This document shows positions 16,314-24,155 of a stretch of 46,581 nt of DNA, in pieces. Origin of the DNA: Pseudomonadota bacterium (lineage in GTDB: Bacteria > Pseudomonadota > Gammaproteobacteria > Burkholderiales > Burkholderiaceae_F); assembly GCA_029778535.1 (NCBI GenBank), contig JAKOQB010000110.1:1-46581 (forward strand), in the 5' to 3' direction. A model generated the notes under the pieces. That model was given only the letters and a program-made list of their open reading frames with translations. It was not told the DNA's origin and searched no databases. Made by a program: the position numbers and the translations under genes. Within the stretch, counting starts at the first letter, position 1; each line of letters begins with the position of its first letter.

Positions 16314-17134
16314 CGCTCGGGTCGATCGATCTGGGCATCCTGCTGCCGGCGTTCGCTGCCGGCGTGCTGGTGCTCGCGACGCACGTGCCGCTCGGCATGC
16401 AGGTGCTCGACCGCGGCATCGTGTTCATCGATCTCGCGATCGCGCAGGTCGCGGGTGTGGGCGTGATCGCGGCCGATGCGCTCGGCTGGGAGCCGCAGGG
16501 CGCAGGCGTGCAGGTGGCGGCGATCGGCGCCGCGCTCGCCGGCGCGCTCGCGCTGACCTGGACCGACAAGCGTTTCCCCGAGGTGCAGGAAGCGCTGATC
16601 GGGGCGCTGTTCGTGCTCGCTTCGTGCGTCGGCGTGCTGCTGCTCGCCAACAACCCGCACGGTGGCGAGCACCTGAAGGACCTGCTGGTCGGCCAGATCC
16701 TGTGGGTCAGCAATGCGCAGCTCATCGCGATGGCCGTCGTGACCGCGGTCGTGCTGGCGCTTTGGCGCCTGGTCGGTGCGCGCAGCGGGCGCATCGGCTT
16801 CTACGCGCTGTTCGCGTGTGCGGTGACCGCCTCGGTGCAACTGGTCGGCGTGTATCTGGTCTTTGCGAGCCTGATCGTTCCGGCGCTGGCCACGCGGCGT
16901 GTTCCGCGCGCGCGGCGACTGTGGGTGAGCTTCGCGGTCGGAGTCGCGGCCTATGCGATCGGGCTCGCGCTGTCGGCCGTCGCCGATCTGCCGTCGGGAC
17001 CGGTTGTGGTGCTGGTGATGGCCGCGCTCGCCGCGCTCATCGCGGCTGTGGTCGCGCGCGCCACCGCCAGCGGGTCAGACGGCAGGCTGCGCGCGGTACA
17101 AACGCCCAAGGAGCGCGTCGTCGAGCGCCGCTGA
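16310..17134 (+). CDS. znuB: ZnuB-like metal ABC transporter permease
   Basis: The 274-residue hydrophobic protein has about eight membrane segments, in the ABC-3 permease family. It starts MTLGSIDLGILLPAFAAG from a GTG overlapping the znuA stop. Family blocks include VFIDLAIAQVAGVGV near the N terminus, DLLVGQILWV, and SLIVPALATRR near residue 190. Its 3' end overlaps the end of phnC on the other strand by 60 bp. An ATPase gene (znuC) would be expected but none lies in this operon. Confidence 0.85.
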   Translation: MTLGSIDLGILLPAFAAGVLVLATHVPLGMQVLDRGIVFIDLAIAQVAGVGVIAADALGWEPQGAGVQVAAIGAALAGALALTWTDKRFPEVQEALIGALFVLASCVGVLLLANNPHGGEHLKDLLVGQILWVSNAQLIAMAVVTAVVLALWRLVGARSGRIGFYALFACAVTASVQLVGVYLVFASLIVPALATRRVPRARRLWVSFAVGVAAYAIGLALSAVADLPSGPVVVLVMAALAALIAAVVARATASGSDGRLRAVQTPKERVVERR

Positions 17135-17833
17135 GGCATGCGTCCCGGCGATGCGCCCGTCGGCGAGCCCGACCACGCGGTCCGCATATTGCTGCGCGAA
17201 CTGCGGCTGATGCAGGCTGGCGAGCACGGCGATGCCGTCGCGCGCAAGCGCGCGCAGCGTGTCGAGCACCAGCGTCGCGTTGGCCGGATCGAGGCTGGAG
17301 ACCGGCTCGTCGGCGAGCAGCACGCGCGCTTGCTGCGCCAGCGCGCGCGCGATCGCGATGCGCTGCTGCTCGCCGCCCGACAGCTTGTCCGTACGCTCGT
17401 CCGCGCGGTCGACGAGCCCCACGCGGTCGAGCGCCGCGAACGCGATGCGCCAGTCGTGCGCGTGAAAGCGCTTCGCAAGCCCGCGCCACCGCGACACGTG
17501 ACCGAGCCTTCCGGCGAGCACGTTGCCGATCGCCGGCAGGCGGCCGACCAGCCGCGGCCTCTGAAAGATCAGCGCCACCGACGTGTCGCCACGGCGGCGG
17601 CGCTCTCCGCCGTTCGGGCGCTCGATACGGCCGCGGTCGGGCGCATCGAGCCCGGCGAGCAAGCGCAGCAGCGTCGTCTTGCCGGCACCGCTGGCGCCGA
17701 GCAGCGCAACGAGTTCGCCCGCGTGCAACGCGAGGTCGATGTCGAACACGCCACGCGGCGCCGTCGTGGCCGCCTCGCCACGCCGGCCGAAGCTGCGCGT
17801 CAGGCCGTGCGCCGCCAGAACGACCGCGTTCAT
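17075..17833 (-). CDS. phnC: PhnC-like ABC transporter ATP-binding protein
   Basis: The 252-residue ABC ATPase has Walker A GASGAGKTT at 46-54, signature LSGGEQQR at 151-158, Walker B VLLADEP at 171-177 with SSLDP after it, and an H-loop in ASLHQPQ. The phrase NVLAGRLG in the helical region is characteristic of PhnC. It energises uptake through PhnE, whose gene overlaps its start by 4 bp (ATGA). It faces znuB, which lacks an ATPase of its own, but the sequence places it with phosphonate/phosphite transporters. The ATG at 17833 is chosen because residues upstream in frame belong to another gene. Confidence 0.9.
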   Translation of the reverse strand: MNAVVLAAHGLTRSFGRRGEAATTAPRGVFDIDLALHAGELVALLGASGAGKTTLLRLLAGLDAPDRGRIERPNGGERRRRGDTSVALIFQRPRLVGRLPAIGNVLAGRLGHVSRWRGLAKRFHAHDWRIAFAALDRVGLVDRADERTDKLSGGEQQRIAIARALAQQARVLLADEPVSSLDPANATLVLDTLRALARDGIAVLASLHQPQFAQQYADRVVGLADGRIAGTHASAALDDALLGRLYRAQPAV

Positions 17834-18738
17834 GCGAGCCGCTTCCTGATCCAGCCGCTCGCCAAATCGATCGCGGTGACCGCGACCAGGATCACCGCGA
17901 TGATGGTCGCCAGGCGCGCGAAGTCGAGCAGGTCCATGCTCGACTTCAGTTCCTGCCCGATGCCGCCCGCGCCGACCACGCCGAGCACGGTCGACGCGCG
18001 CACGTTGAACTCGAACAGGTACAGCGCCTGCGATGCCCACGCGGGCGCCAGTTCGGGCAGCAGCGCGTAGCGGAACGCGACCACGCGGCCGGCGCCGCCG
18101 GCTTCGAGCGCCTCGGTGGTCTCGAGCGGCATCGTCTCGATCTGCTCGGAAAAGAGCTTGGCCGCGCTGCCCCAGGTGTGCAGCGCCACGCCGAGCAGCC
18201 CCGCGAACGGCCCGAGCCCGACCGCGGCGACGAAGATCAGTGCGAACACGAACGAATCGACGCCGCGGGACGCGTTGAGCACCCAGCGCAGCGGCACGCG
18301 CGCGCGCGGCAGCGGCGAGATGCCGCGCGCGGCGACGAACGCCGCCGGAATCGCCGCCAGCACCGCCAGCAAGGTGCCGAGGAAGGCGATCGCCACCGTC
18401 TCGCTCGTGCGCAGAAGGAAGACCGGCAGCTCATGAAGCGCCGGCGGCCACGCCTGGGCGAGCCAGTGGCCGAGCTTCGGCAGTCCGGTCGCGAGGCGTG
18501 CGAGATCGACCTGCGCGAGGTGCCAGGCCGCGATCACCGCGATGGCGAACAGCAGCGCGTAGACCCACCGCTGCAGCCGGGCAGCGTCCCAGCGCGTCGT
18601 GCGTTGCACGTAAGCGGTGACAGCCGCGTCGAGACGGGCGTCGTGCAACGTCGTCGTCCCGGCGGCGGCCGGGACCCAAGTTTCGGCGCCGGCAATTGGG
18701 CCCCGGCCTGCGCCGGGGCGACGGCGATCGAAGCTCAT
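17830..18738 (-). CDS. phnE: PhnE-like phosphonate/phosphite ABC permease with repeat-derived N terminus
   Basis: The 302-residue permease has about six membrane segments and the binding-protein-dependent permease EAA-type loop (LETTEALEAGGAGRVVAFRYALLPELAP), then the phnE-type block RASTVLGVVGAGGIG. The ATG at 18738 overlaps the phnD stop by 4 bp. The first ~30 codons (SFDRRRPGAGRGP to VPAAAGTT) come from a dispersed GC-rich repeat at 18652-18724, not from normal permease sequence. The functional start may therefore lie further in, or the protein tolerates the extension. Confidence 0.85.
   Translation of the reverse strand: MSFDRRRPGAGRGPIAGAETWVPAAAGTTTLHDARLDAAVTAYVQRTTRWDAARLQRWVYALLFAIAVIAAWHLAQVDLARLATGLPKLGHWLAQAWPPALHELPVFLLRTSETVAIAFLGTLLAVLAAIPAAFVAARGISPLPRARVPLRWVLNASRGVDSFVFALIFVAAVGLGPFAGLLGVALHTWGSAAKLFSEQIETMPLETTEALEAGGAGRVVAFRYALLPELAPAWASQALYLFEFNVRASTVLGVVGAGGIGQELKSSMDLLDFARLATIIAVILVAVTAIDLASGWIRKRLA
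18652..18724. repeat. REP-like dispersed repeat, copy A (inside phnE 5' end)
   Basis: Two imperfect GC-rich inverted blocks, tcccggcggcggccgggac and ccccggcctgcgccgggg, flank a short centre. The second block shares the exact 19-mer ggcctgcgccggggcgacg (18705-18723) with 30951-30969, and the first block is shared with 30861-30880. The translated form (RRPGAGRGP, VPAAAGT) is typical of dispersed proteobacterial repeats. Confidence 0.8.
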
Positions 18739-19607
18739 CCTTTCTTCACTTTGCCCAGCAACACCCCCGCGCGCTCGATCATCGCGTAGCTCGCATGCGT
18801 GGCGGCGACGAAGCCGGTGTAGCGCGGCGGCAGCGCGGTCGCCGCCAGCGCGGGCGTGATCGCGAGCATCGCCTTCTGCGCGCGCGCGGCCAGCTCCGCG
18901 GGGAAGTCCTTCGCCACCGCGATCGCGTCGTTGGGCAGCGGGTCGGATGTCCAGACCACGCGGCTCGACTCCGGTTTGATGCGGCCGCTCGAGATCATCG
19001 CGTCGCGATTGCGGTCGTAGTCGGTGGCCAGATCGACCTGCCCCGAAGCGACCGCGATCTCGTTGGCCGGATGCGAGGCACCTTCCGTGTATTTCCAGAA
19101 CGCGCGCGGGTCGATCCTCCAGACTTCCTTCGCGTAGTAGTGCGGGATCAGCCAACCCGAAGTCGAGCCGGTGTCGGCGAACGAGATCGACCGGCCGCGC
19201 GTGTCGTCGGGGAACTTCGCGATCGCCAGCTCCGGCCGTGCGATCACGATCGCGTGGTAGGTCGGCTTGTCGTCGTACTTCACGGTGGCGATCGCCTGGC
19301 AACCGGACGCGGCATTCGCCAGCACGTAACCCCACGGCCCCATCCACGCGATGTCGAGATTGCCGGAGCCCATCGCCACCGCCAGCCCGGCCCAGTCGGT
19401 GGTCACCGCGAGTTCCCAGTCGGGCGCGCCCAGCTCGCGCGCGAGGTATGTGAAGAACGGCGTGTACGACTTGCGCGTGTCTTCGGGCGTCGGCAGAAAT
19501 GGGCCGACGCCGAAGCGCAGCTTGCGGGACTGCGCGCGCACGAACGCGGGCGCGGCGGAAAGCAGCGCGACGCCGGCGGCGGCGCGCAGGATCGAACGAC
19601 GGGTCAT
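18735..19607 (-). CDS. phnD: PhnD-like phosphonate/phosphite/phosphate-binding protein
   Basis: The 290-residue protein has a twin-arginine-like signal (TRRSILRAAAGVALLSAAPAFVRA) and a periplasmic binding domain of the PhnD family: LRFGVGPFLP near the start, DIAWMGPWGYVLA, and DTGSTSGWLIPHYY (the STSG anion-binding segment). It should deliver phosphonate, phosphite or a similar oxyanion to PhnE. GAGGAGGCCGAC precedes the ATG. It is first in phnD-phnE-phnC. It is distinct from AioX, which is in the same fold class but lacks a transporter. Confidence 0.88.
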   Translation of the reverse strand: MTRRSILRAAAGVALLSAAPAFVRAQSRKLRFGVGPFLPTPEDTRKSYTPFFTYLARELGAPDWELAVTTDWAGLAVAMGSGNLDIAWMGPWGYVLANAASGCQAIATVKYDDKPTYHAIVIARPELAIAKFPDDTRGRSISFADTGSTSGWLIPHYYAKEVWRIDPRAFWKYTEGASHPANEIAVASGQVDLATDYDRNRDAMISSGRIKPESSRVVWTSDPLPNDAIAVAKDFPAELAARAQKAMLAITPALAATALPPRYTGFVAATHASYAMIERAGVLLGKVKKG

Positions 19608-19844
19608 GTCGGCCTCCTCGCGAGGAAGTGATGAGCCTGAAACGGATACGCGGCCGGCAGTGCGCCGGATGCGGTACGCGCCAGACGAAGACCGTCGCAG
19701 AAGAGGGCCACGTTCTTACAGTCGGCGGCCGGGGATCACGTTGGGCCGGGATACAAGGTTCGCGCGCAATGACCCGAGTCGCGCCTGCCGGCGCCGCCTC
19801 GCACCTTCAGACTTCCTGCCAGCCGGGGAACGAACACGCCGGCG
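19608..19844. other. Intergenic region between phnD and the DUF433 gene
   Basis: These 237 bp carry the phnD ribosome-binding site and presumably divergent promoters. No gene, hairpin or repeat could be supported. Confidence 0.5.
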
Positions 19845-20042
19845 ATGAACGAGCTCGACCGAATCACCACCGACCCGAACGTGTGCGGCGGCCGAACCTA
19901 CATCCGCGGCACGCGCGTTCGCGTCACGGACATACTCGAAATGCTTGCCAACGGAGCTGCCGCGGAGCAAATCCTCGTCGACTACCCCTACCTCGAACGC
20001 GAGGACATCACCGCCGCCCTGCGGTACGCCGCCGCTTGGTAG
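19845..20042 (+). CDS. DUF433 protein, antitoxin-like
   Basis: The 65-residue protein matches the DUF433 family: ITTDPNVCGGRTYIRGTRVRVTDILEMLANG, then QILVDYPYLEREDITAALRYAA. These small winged-helix-like proteins are usually encoded next to a DUF5615 PIN-like toxin and are thought to be its antitoxin. No such toxin follows; the next genes are on the other strand. It is therefore an orphan, perhaps left by loss of the partner. Confidence 0.82.
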   Translation: MNELDRITTDPNVCGGRTYIRGTRVRVTDILEMLANGAAAEQILVDYPYLEREDITAALRYAAAW

Positions 20043-20102
20043 AAAGACCGGCGCGCTTGGCCCCGTGACACGTTCGCCTGCGCGCGCGGTGGCGCCGCGC
20101 AT

Positions 20103-20297
20103 TCACGCAGGCAGACGCTCGATGCGGCTCGGGTTGTCGATGCGCTCGGACGCTTGCAGTACCTCAATGCCGACGAGGTTGCCCGCGACGTCATAGTCAA
20201 GGATCACGCCCGGCTTGTCTTCATCGCTTTCCGCAATCGGCGCGTCGCTTAGCACGATGCGCAGCGTGTCCGTTTCTGCGTCGTAACCGACTTTCAT
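20103..20297 (-). CDS. DUF2283 protein
   Basis: The 64-residue protein fits DUF2283: MKVGYDAETDTLRIVL, SDEDKPGVILDYDVAGNLVGIEVLQASERI. These proteins commonly lie beside DUF4258 genes as a presumed toxin-antitoxin-like pair. Its ATG overlaps the stop of the upstream DUF4258 gene by 4 bp, which supports co-translation. Function is not established. Confidence 0.82.
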   Translation of the reverse strand: MKVGYDAETDTLRIVLSDAPIAESDEDKPGVILDYDVAGNLVGIEVLQASERIDNPSRIERLPA

Positions 20298-20557
20298 CGT
20301 GGGCTCCAGTACTTGTCGATCTTGCTCGTGCGATAGACGGTAACGATACGCGCCGGCTGGACGCTCGAATTCACAATCACCCGCAGAAGATACCGCCCTC
20401 CGTCGCCGAATTCCATCGCGGACTGATGAACGCGGAGCCCGCCGAAACCGGCGACGATTTGCTGAGGCGACGCGGCGACCCGCAGTACGAGATCTTCGGG
20501 AATGCCTCGCCGCTGCGCCTCGGACCGCGCATGGGCAGTCAGCACGAACTCAGCCAC
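20294..20557 (-). CDS. DUF4258 protein, toxin-like partner of DUF2283
   Basis: The 87-residue protein from GTG at 20557 (VAEFVLTAHARSEAQRRGI) has the DUF4258 pattern: an early AHA motif, then YLLRVIVN and IVTVYRTSKIDKYW. The fold is RelE-like by family knowledge, so an RNase or toxin role is possible but unproven. I prefer the GTG because an in-frame TTG at 20644 would add residues inside the restriction gene that do not resemble the family. The start overlaps the end of the upstream restriction-modification frame by 8 bp. Confidence 0.75.
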   Translation of the reverse strand: MAEFVLTAHARSEAQRRGIPEDLVLRVAASPQQIVAGFGGLRVHQSAMEFGDGGRYLLRVIVNSSVQPARIVTVYRTSKIDKYWSPR

Positions 20558-21212
20558 GGCGAAACCTCGTGCCCCGGCCCGCGGAAGCTTTCGCAGCCGG
20601 CAGCAACGACGTGTACGTTTGATAAAGCTCGAACAGGAACGCAACCCGCTCGGCGTCGCTCTTGAATCCTTTCTTGCCGTAGGCGGCGTCGACCGCGGCG
20701 TCGAGTGCCTTATGCGCCTCCAACAATGCGGGCGGCATCGTCAGCGGGTCATAGAGGTCAGCCAGCGACGACCCCGGGAATGACGCTCGGGCGTCGAGCA
20801 AGCCCTGCGCTGCGGCCTCGATCTTGGCGCGCTGGGCGTCGGTCGGCGCTTCGGGCCAAGGAAAGTGGTTGTAGACGATGTCCTTCGAGTAGCGAAAGTC
20901 GCTCTTCAGGCGGCCACAGGTGTAGCGGACCCAGGCGTTGTGCATCGTCGATGCCAATACACCAAAGTGAAAGAGCGTTGCGCCCGGCATCACGAACAGC
21001 AGGTCGCTCGCAAGCGTCGATGCATGGAGGTAACCGATTGGCACAAACGCGCGCTTCTCTGATGAAACCTTGGCGATTACGAGGTAGTCGTTGGCCGGGA
21101 TATTTTCGACATGAAACCGGGTCGGCGTCGCTGCAAGGCGTCGCGTCGGCTCGCTCTTGCTGGCGAGCCTGAATTTCCGTACCGCTTCAACACGCTTCAT
21201 CGCCTCGGGCAT
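20550..21212 (-). CDS. MmeI-like type IIL restriction-modification protein, C-terminal part
   Basis: The 220-residue open frame continues the MmeI-like protein after an in-frame TGA at 21246-21248. It covers the end of the target-recognition region (KRVEAVRKFRL, RFHVENIPANDYLVI, YTCGRLKSDFRYSKDIVYNHFPWP) and the C-terminal helical domain (LDAAVDAAYGKKGFKSDAERVAFLFELY). Joined through the stop codon, both parts give about 927 residues, close to MmeI (about 919). The ATG at 21212 is simply the first methionine after the stop; no good ribosome-binding site supports separate translation. Confidence 0.8.
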   Translation of the reverse strand: MPEAMKRVEAVRKFRLASKSEPTRRLAATPTRFHVENIPANDYLVIAKVSSEKRAFVPIGYLHASTLASDLLFVMPGATLFHFGVLASTMHNAWVRYTCGRLKSDFRYSKDIVYNHFPWPEAPTDAQRAKIEAAAQGLLDARASFPGSSLADLYDPLTMPPALLEAHKALDAAVDAAYGKKGFKSDAERVAFLFELYQTYTSLLPAAKASAGRGTRFRRG

Positions 21213-21245
21213 GCGGCGCAGCGCACTCGGTGGACACTCTCCGAG

Positions 21246-21248
21246 TCA
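21246..21248 (-). other. In-frame TGA interrupting the MmeI-like gene
   Basis: On the minus strand the frame reads GAG CGC TGG TGC CTG TGA CTC GGA, then stays open through ATG at 21212 to 20550. One G-to-A change in a TGG tryptophan codon explains the split. There is no frameshift. Confidence 0.85.
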
Positions 21249-23333
21249 CAGGCACCAGCGCTCGTAGCCGTTGATGAACTCGTCCGCGCCAAGCCAGCGG
21301 CGAAAGTAAGGCGCGGCCTGCGGCTCGTGCTTGAGGAACGCGATCTTCTCTTCGGACGTGAACAAGTAGTTGCCGTCGTCGATCGGTTTGTTGCCGATGC
21401 CGATCTCGGGGACACGGCAGATCGGCGACTGACGAGATGGAAGGGTGACGTCCGGAGCATCGACCAGGTACGGGTTGATGTTCTTCGCGCCGATCGCATG
21501 CGGCTCGCCGCGGATGTCGTCGTACTCGAAGATCGTTCGCCGTTCCGGTACTCGATAGCCGAAACCGACGATCACGCAATGCACGGCGGCCATCCCGCGG
21601 GCCTCATTGCTCCACCGGAAGGTTCGGTGGGCGAAGCGTATCTTCAGGCCCTGCCCAAGGAGCCAGCTCCAGAGAACGCCGGGCTGCTCGCCCTGAGTGA
21701 TGCTGTTGGTTGATACCAGTGCGCAATCGATCGAAGTGTTTTGCATGAACTGCGCCGCGATGACGTACCAACTCGCGACGTAATCGAGTGTTCCGCTGTT
21801 GGGGATGTGACCGACGACTGCCTTCATCTCGGCGCGTTGATGGTCGTTCAAGAGCTTCGACCCCACAAACGGCGGATTCCCCAGCACATAACTGCACCGT
21901 TCCGCCGGAAGCACGTCGTTCCAGTCGAGACGCAATGCGTTTGCGTGATGAATGTGCGGTGACGTGGTGAGCGGGATGCGCGCGAAATACAGTCCGAACT
22001 CCTCGGCCACCTTCTGGTTCATCTGGTGGTCGATCAGCCACAGCGCCACTTGCGCAATCTGCGCCGGGAATTCCTCAATCTCGATGCCGTAGAACTGGTC
22101 GACGTTCAGGCTGACCTGCTGGTGCAGATTGGCCTCGAACAGTCGCGCGCTTCGTGAATCCTTCAAGTTGACCGATGCACGCAGTACTTCGAGTTCCAGC
22201 AGCCGCAGCTCGCGATACGTGATGACGAGAAAGTTGCCGCAGCCGCAGGCGGGATCGAGGAAATTCAGTTGCCGCAGCCGCTTGTGGAATTCGAGCAGCC
22301 GCGCGCGGTTGCCCTTGATGCGTTCGAACTCGGCCCACAGGTCGTCGAGGAACAGCGGCTTGATCAGCTTGAGGATGTTCCTCTCGCTGGTGTAGTGCGC
22401 GCCGAGGTTGCGTCGCGCCTTCGGGTCCATGATCGACTGGAACAGCGCGCCGAAAATGGCCGGGCTGATCGCGCCCCAGTTCAGCGCGCAGCAGTCGAGC
22501 AGCGCCGCGCGCATCGCGGCGTCGAAGGCCGCGATCGGCAGCGTCTCCTCGAACAGGCGGCCGTTGATGTATTCGAACGCCGCGAGCTGCTCGTCGAGAC
22601 TGCGCAGACGCTTGTCGCGCGGCGTGTTCAGCACCTGGAACAGCTCGGCCAGCCGCGGGCCGAGATCGGAGCCGTCCTCGGCGGTGCGCGTCTCCAGCCA
22701 CTCGCGAAAGCTTTGCAGCTCGAAGATGCCGGTGTCGTCGGCGAACAGGCAGAACAGCAGCCGCACCAGCAGCACTTCGAGCGGGTGGCCGACGAAACCC
22801 GCCGCCTTGAGCTGGTCGTGCAGGCGGCCCATCGTCTCGGCCGCCTTGATGTTGACGGGGTCCTGCTCGCGGATCGTCTGCGGCGTGTAGCCGGCGATGA
22901 ATGCGAAATGCTTGATCCGCTTGGGTAGCTCGGCCAGCTTGAATTCGATGTATGGCGGCGCGTCCGACTCGGCTTCGAGGTCGTACAGGCGAAAGCGCGC
23001 GAAGTCGCTGACCAGCACGTAGCGCGGCAGGTCGCGGTCCTTCAGGCCAGGGAAGTAGTCGAGCGCCTGCTGATGCGCGCGTTCGAGGTCCTTGCCGCGC
23101 GACTTGTGCTCGACGAGCAGCGTGCCCTTCCACAGCAGGTCGATGTAGCCGTCGCGGCCATCGACTTTCTTCACGCGCCGCTCGAAACTCGCGACGCGCC
23201 GGCGGGGGACGCCGAAGACGTCGAAGAACGCATCCCAGAAGCTCTTGGCGTCGGCGTCCTCGCTCTCGGCGTGTTTCCAGTCGCGGGCAAAGGCGACAGA
23301 GCGGTCGCGGATTTCGTTCCAGGAAAGGGGCAT
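21246..23333 (-). CDS. MmeI-like type IIL restriction-modification protein, N-terminal part (nuclease and methyltransferase)
   Basis: The 695-residue part holds a PD-(D/E)XK nuclease site with D65, E75 and K77 (D-X9-E-X-K, the same spacing as MmeI), a helical spacer, and a gamma-class N6-adenine methyltransferase with SAM motif LDPACGCGNF and catalytic NPPF. Such single-chain enzymes cut and hemimethylate DNA and need the C-terminal recognition domain. That domain is cut off by a TGA following GYERWCL, where homologues continue with Trp-Leu-Gly. As encoded the enzyme is probably inactive or misdirected unless the stop is read through or is a sequencing error. Confidence 0.88.
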   Translation of the reverse strand: MPLSWNEIRDRSVAFARDWKHAESEDADAKSFWDAFFDVFGVPRRRVASFERRVKKVDGRDGYIDLLWKGTLLVEHKSRGKDLERAHQQALDYFPGLKDRDLPRYVLVSDFARFRLYDLEAESDAPPYIEFKLAELPKRIKHFAFIAGYTPQTIREQDPVNIKAAETMGRLHDQLKAAGFVGHPLEVLLVRLLFCLFADDTGIFELQSFREWLETRTAEDGSDLGPRLAELFQVLNTPRDKRLRSLDEQLAAFEYINGRLFEETLPIAAFDAAMRAALLDCCALNWGAISPAIFGALFQSIMDPKARRNLGAHYTSERNILKLIKPLFLDDLWAEFERIKGNRARLLEFHKRLRQLNFLDPACGCGNFLVITYRELRLLELEVLRASVNLKDSRSARLFEANLHQQVSLNVDQFYGIEIEEFPAQIAQVALWLIDHQMNQKVAEEFGLYFARIPLTTSPHIHHANALRLDWNDVLPAERCSYVLGNPPFVGSKLLNDHQRAEMKAVVGHIPNSGTLDYVASWYVIAAQFMQNTSIDCALVSTNSITQGEQPGVLWSWLLGQGLKIRFAHRTFRWSNEARGMAAVHCVIVGFGYRVPERRTIFEYDDIRGEPHAIGAKNINPYLVDAPDVTLPSRQSPICRVPEIGIGNKPIDDGNYLFTSEEKIAFLKHEPQAAPYFRRWLGADEFINGYERWCL

Positions 23334-23517
23334 CGATCAAGACTGAGGTCGGGCGGGCGCATTCTCGCGGAAACCGGCGTTCGCGGCGAGTCGACAGCGG
23401 CGTATCCGTATGCCCGTGTGCACTCGGCTGCCTTCCCCGACTACGCGGCGGTCAGCCCGCAAGCGCGGGCCGTCAAGCACAATGGCGCCACCGCAACGAC
23501 TGCAAGGCGACCCGAAG
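23334..23517. other. Divergent intergenic region between the restriction gene and the EamA gene
   Basis: These 184 bp separate divergently transcribed genes and must contain both promoters. I see no clear -35/-10 pair or operator. Confidence 0.4.
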
Positions 23518-23949
23518 ATGAGCGCGACATCGAACTGGCTGCTGTGGGCCATGCTTTCCGCGGTGTTCGCGGCGCTGACGGCGATCTTCGCCAAGATCGG
23601 GCTGGAAGGCATCGATTCCGATCTCGCGACGCTGGTTCGCACCGTCGTCATCTTCGGCGTGCTCACCGCCTTCGTGGTGCTGACGGGCAAGTGGAGCAAC
23701 CCGTTGGCACTGTCTTCGAAGACCTGGCTGTTTCTCGTGCTGTCCGGGCTGGCGACGGGCGCTTCATGGGTGTGCTACTTCCGCGCGCTGAAGATCGGCG
23801 AAGCGTCCAAGGTCGCGCCCGTGGACAAGTTCAGCGTGGTGCTGGTTGCGCTGTTTGCGGTGTTGCTCCTCGGCGAAAGGCCGTCGCTGCGTGAATGGGC
23901 CGCAATCCTGCTGGTCACCCTCGGCGTGGTCGTGCTCGCGCTCAAGTGA
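23518..23949 (+). CDS. EamA/DMT-family small membrane transporter
   Basis: The 143-residue protein has four or five membrane segments and matches one half of an EamA transporter: WLLWAMLSAVFAALTAIFAKIG at the start, SGLATGASWVCYFRALKIGEASKVAPVDKFSVVL in the middle (the conserved RALKxGxAS-V-P-D block) and LLGERPSLREWAAILLVTLGVVVLA at the end. Single-domain versions work as dimers. Substrate unknown. The ATG at 23518 begins the first predicted helix. It ends 62 bp before the fluoride riboswitch and may not belong to that operon. Confidence 0.82.
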   Translation: MSATSNWLLWAMLSAVFAALTAIFAKIGLEGIDSDLATLVRTVVIFGVLTAFVVLTGKWSNPLALSSKTWLFLVLSGLATGASWVCYFRALKIGEASKVAPVDKFSVVLVALFAVLLLGERPSLREWAAILLVTLGVVVLALK

Positions 23950-24010
23950 GGAACTTCTATCAGCGCCGCAGCGGTCGCATCTGCATTTCGCGCGGGACGA
24001 CGTGTGGCAC

Positions 24011-24072
24011 AATTTGCGCCGGAGATGGCATTCCTCCTCTAACCGCCGCCCCCGCGGCTGATGATGCCTGCG
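24011..24072 (+). promoter_or_regulatory. Fluoride riboswitch (crcB motif)
   Basis: The leader contains GGAGATGG (24021-24028), CTAACCGCC (near 24039) and GGCTGATGATGCCTGC (24057-24072), the conserved core of the crcB/fluoride riboswitch, including the GAUG and UGAUG-CCU segments that form the pseudoknot. It lies 84 bp before the crcB start. Fluoride binding should allow expression of the downstream genes. The limits of the expression platform are not clear. Confidence 0.9.
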
Positions 24073-24155
24073 CAGTTTGACCGCATCGGCGGCGCGCGTA
24101 GGCTTTCTGCCCCGTCCGGTCGAATTGCGTGACGATTCCGACCGTGAGGACCGCG

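Noticed and set aside
16207..18789. An 860-codon plus-strand frame across znuB, phnC and phnE
   Set aside because: The product is Arg/Ala-rich nonsense and conflicts with three well-supported genes.
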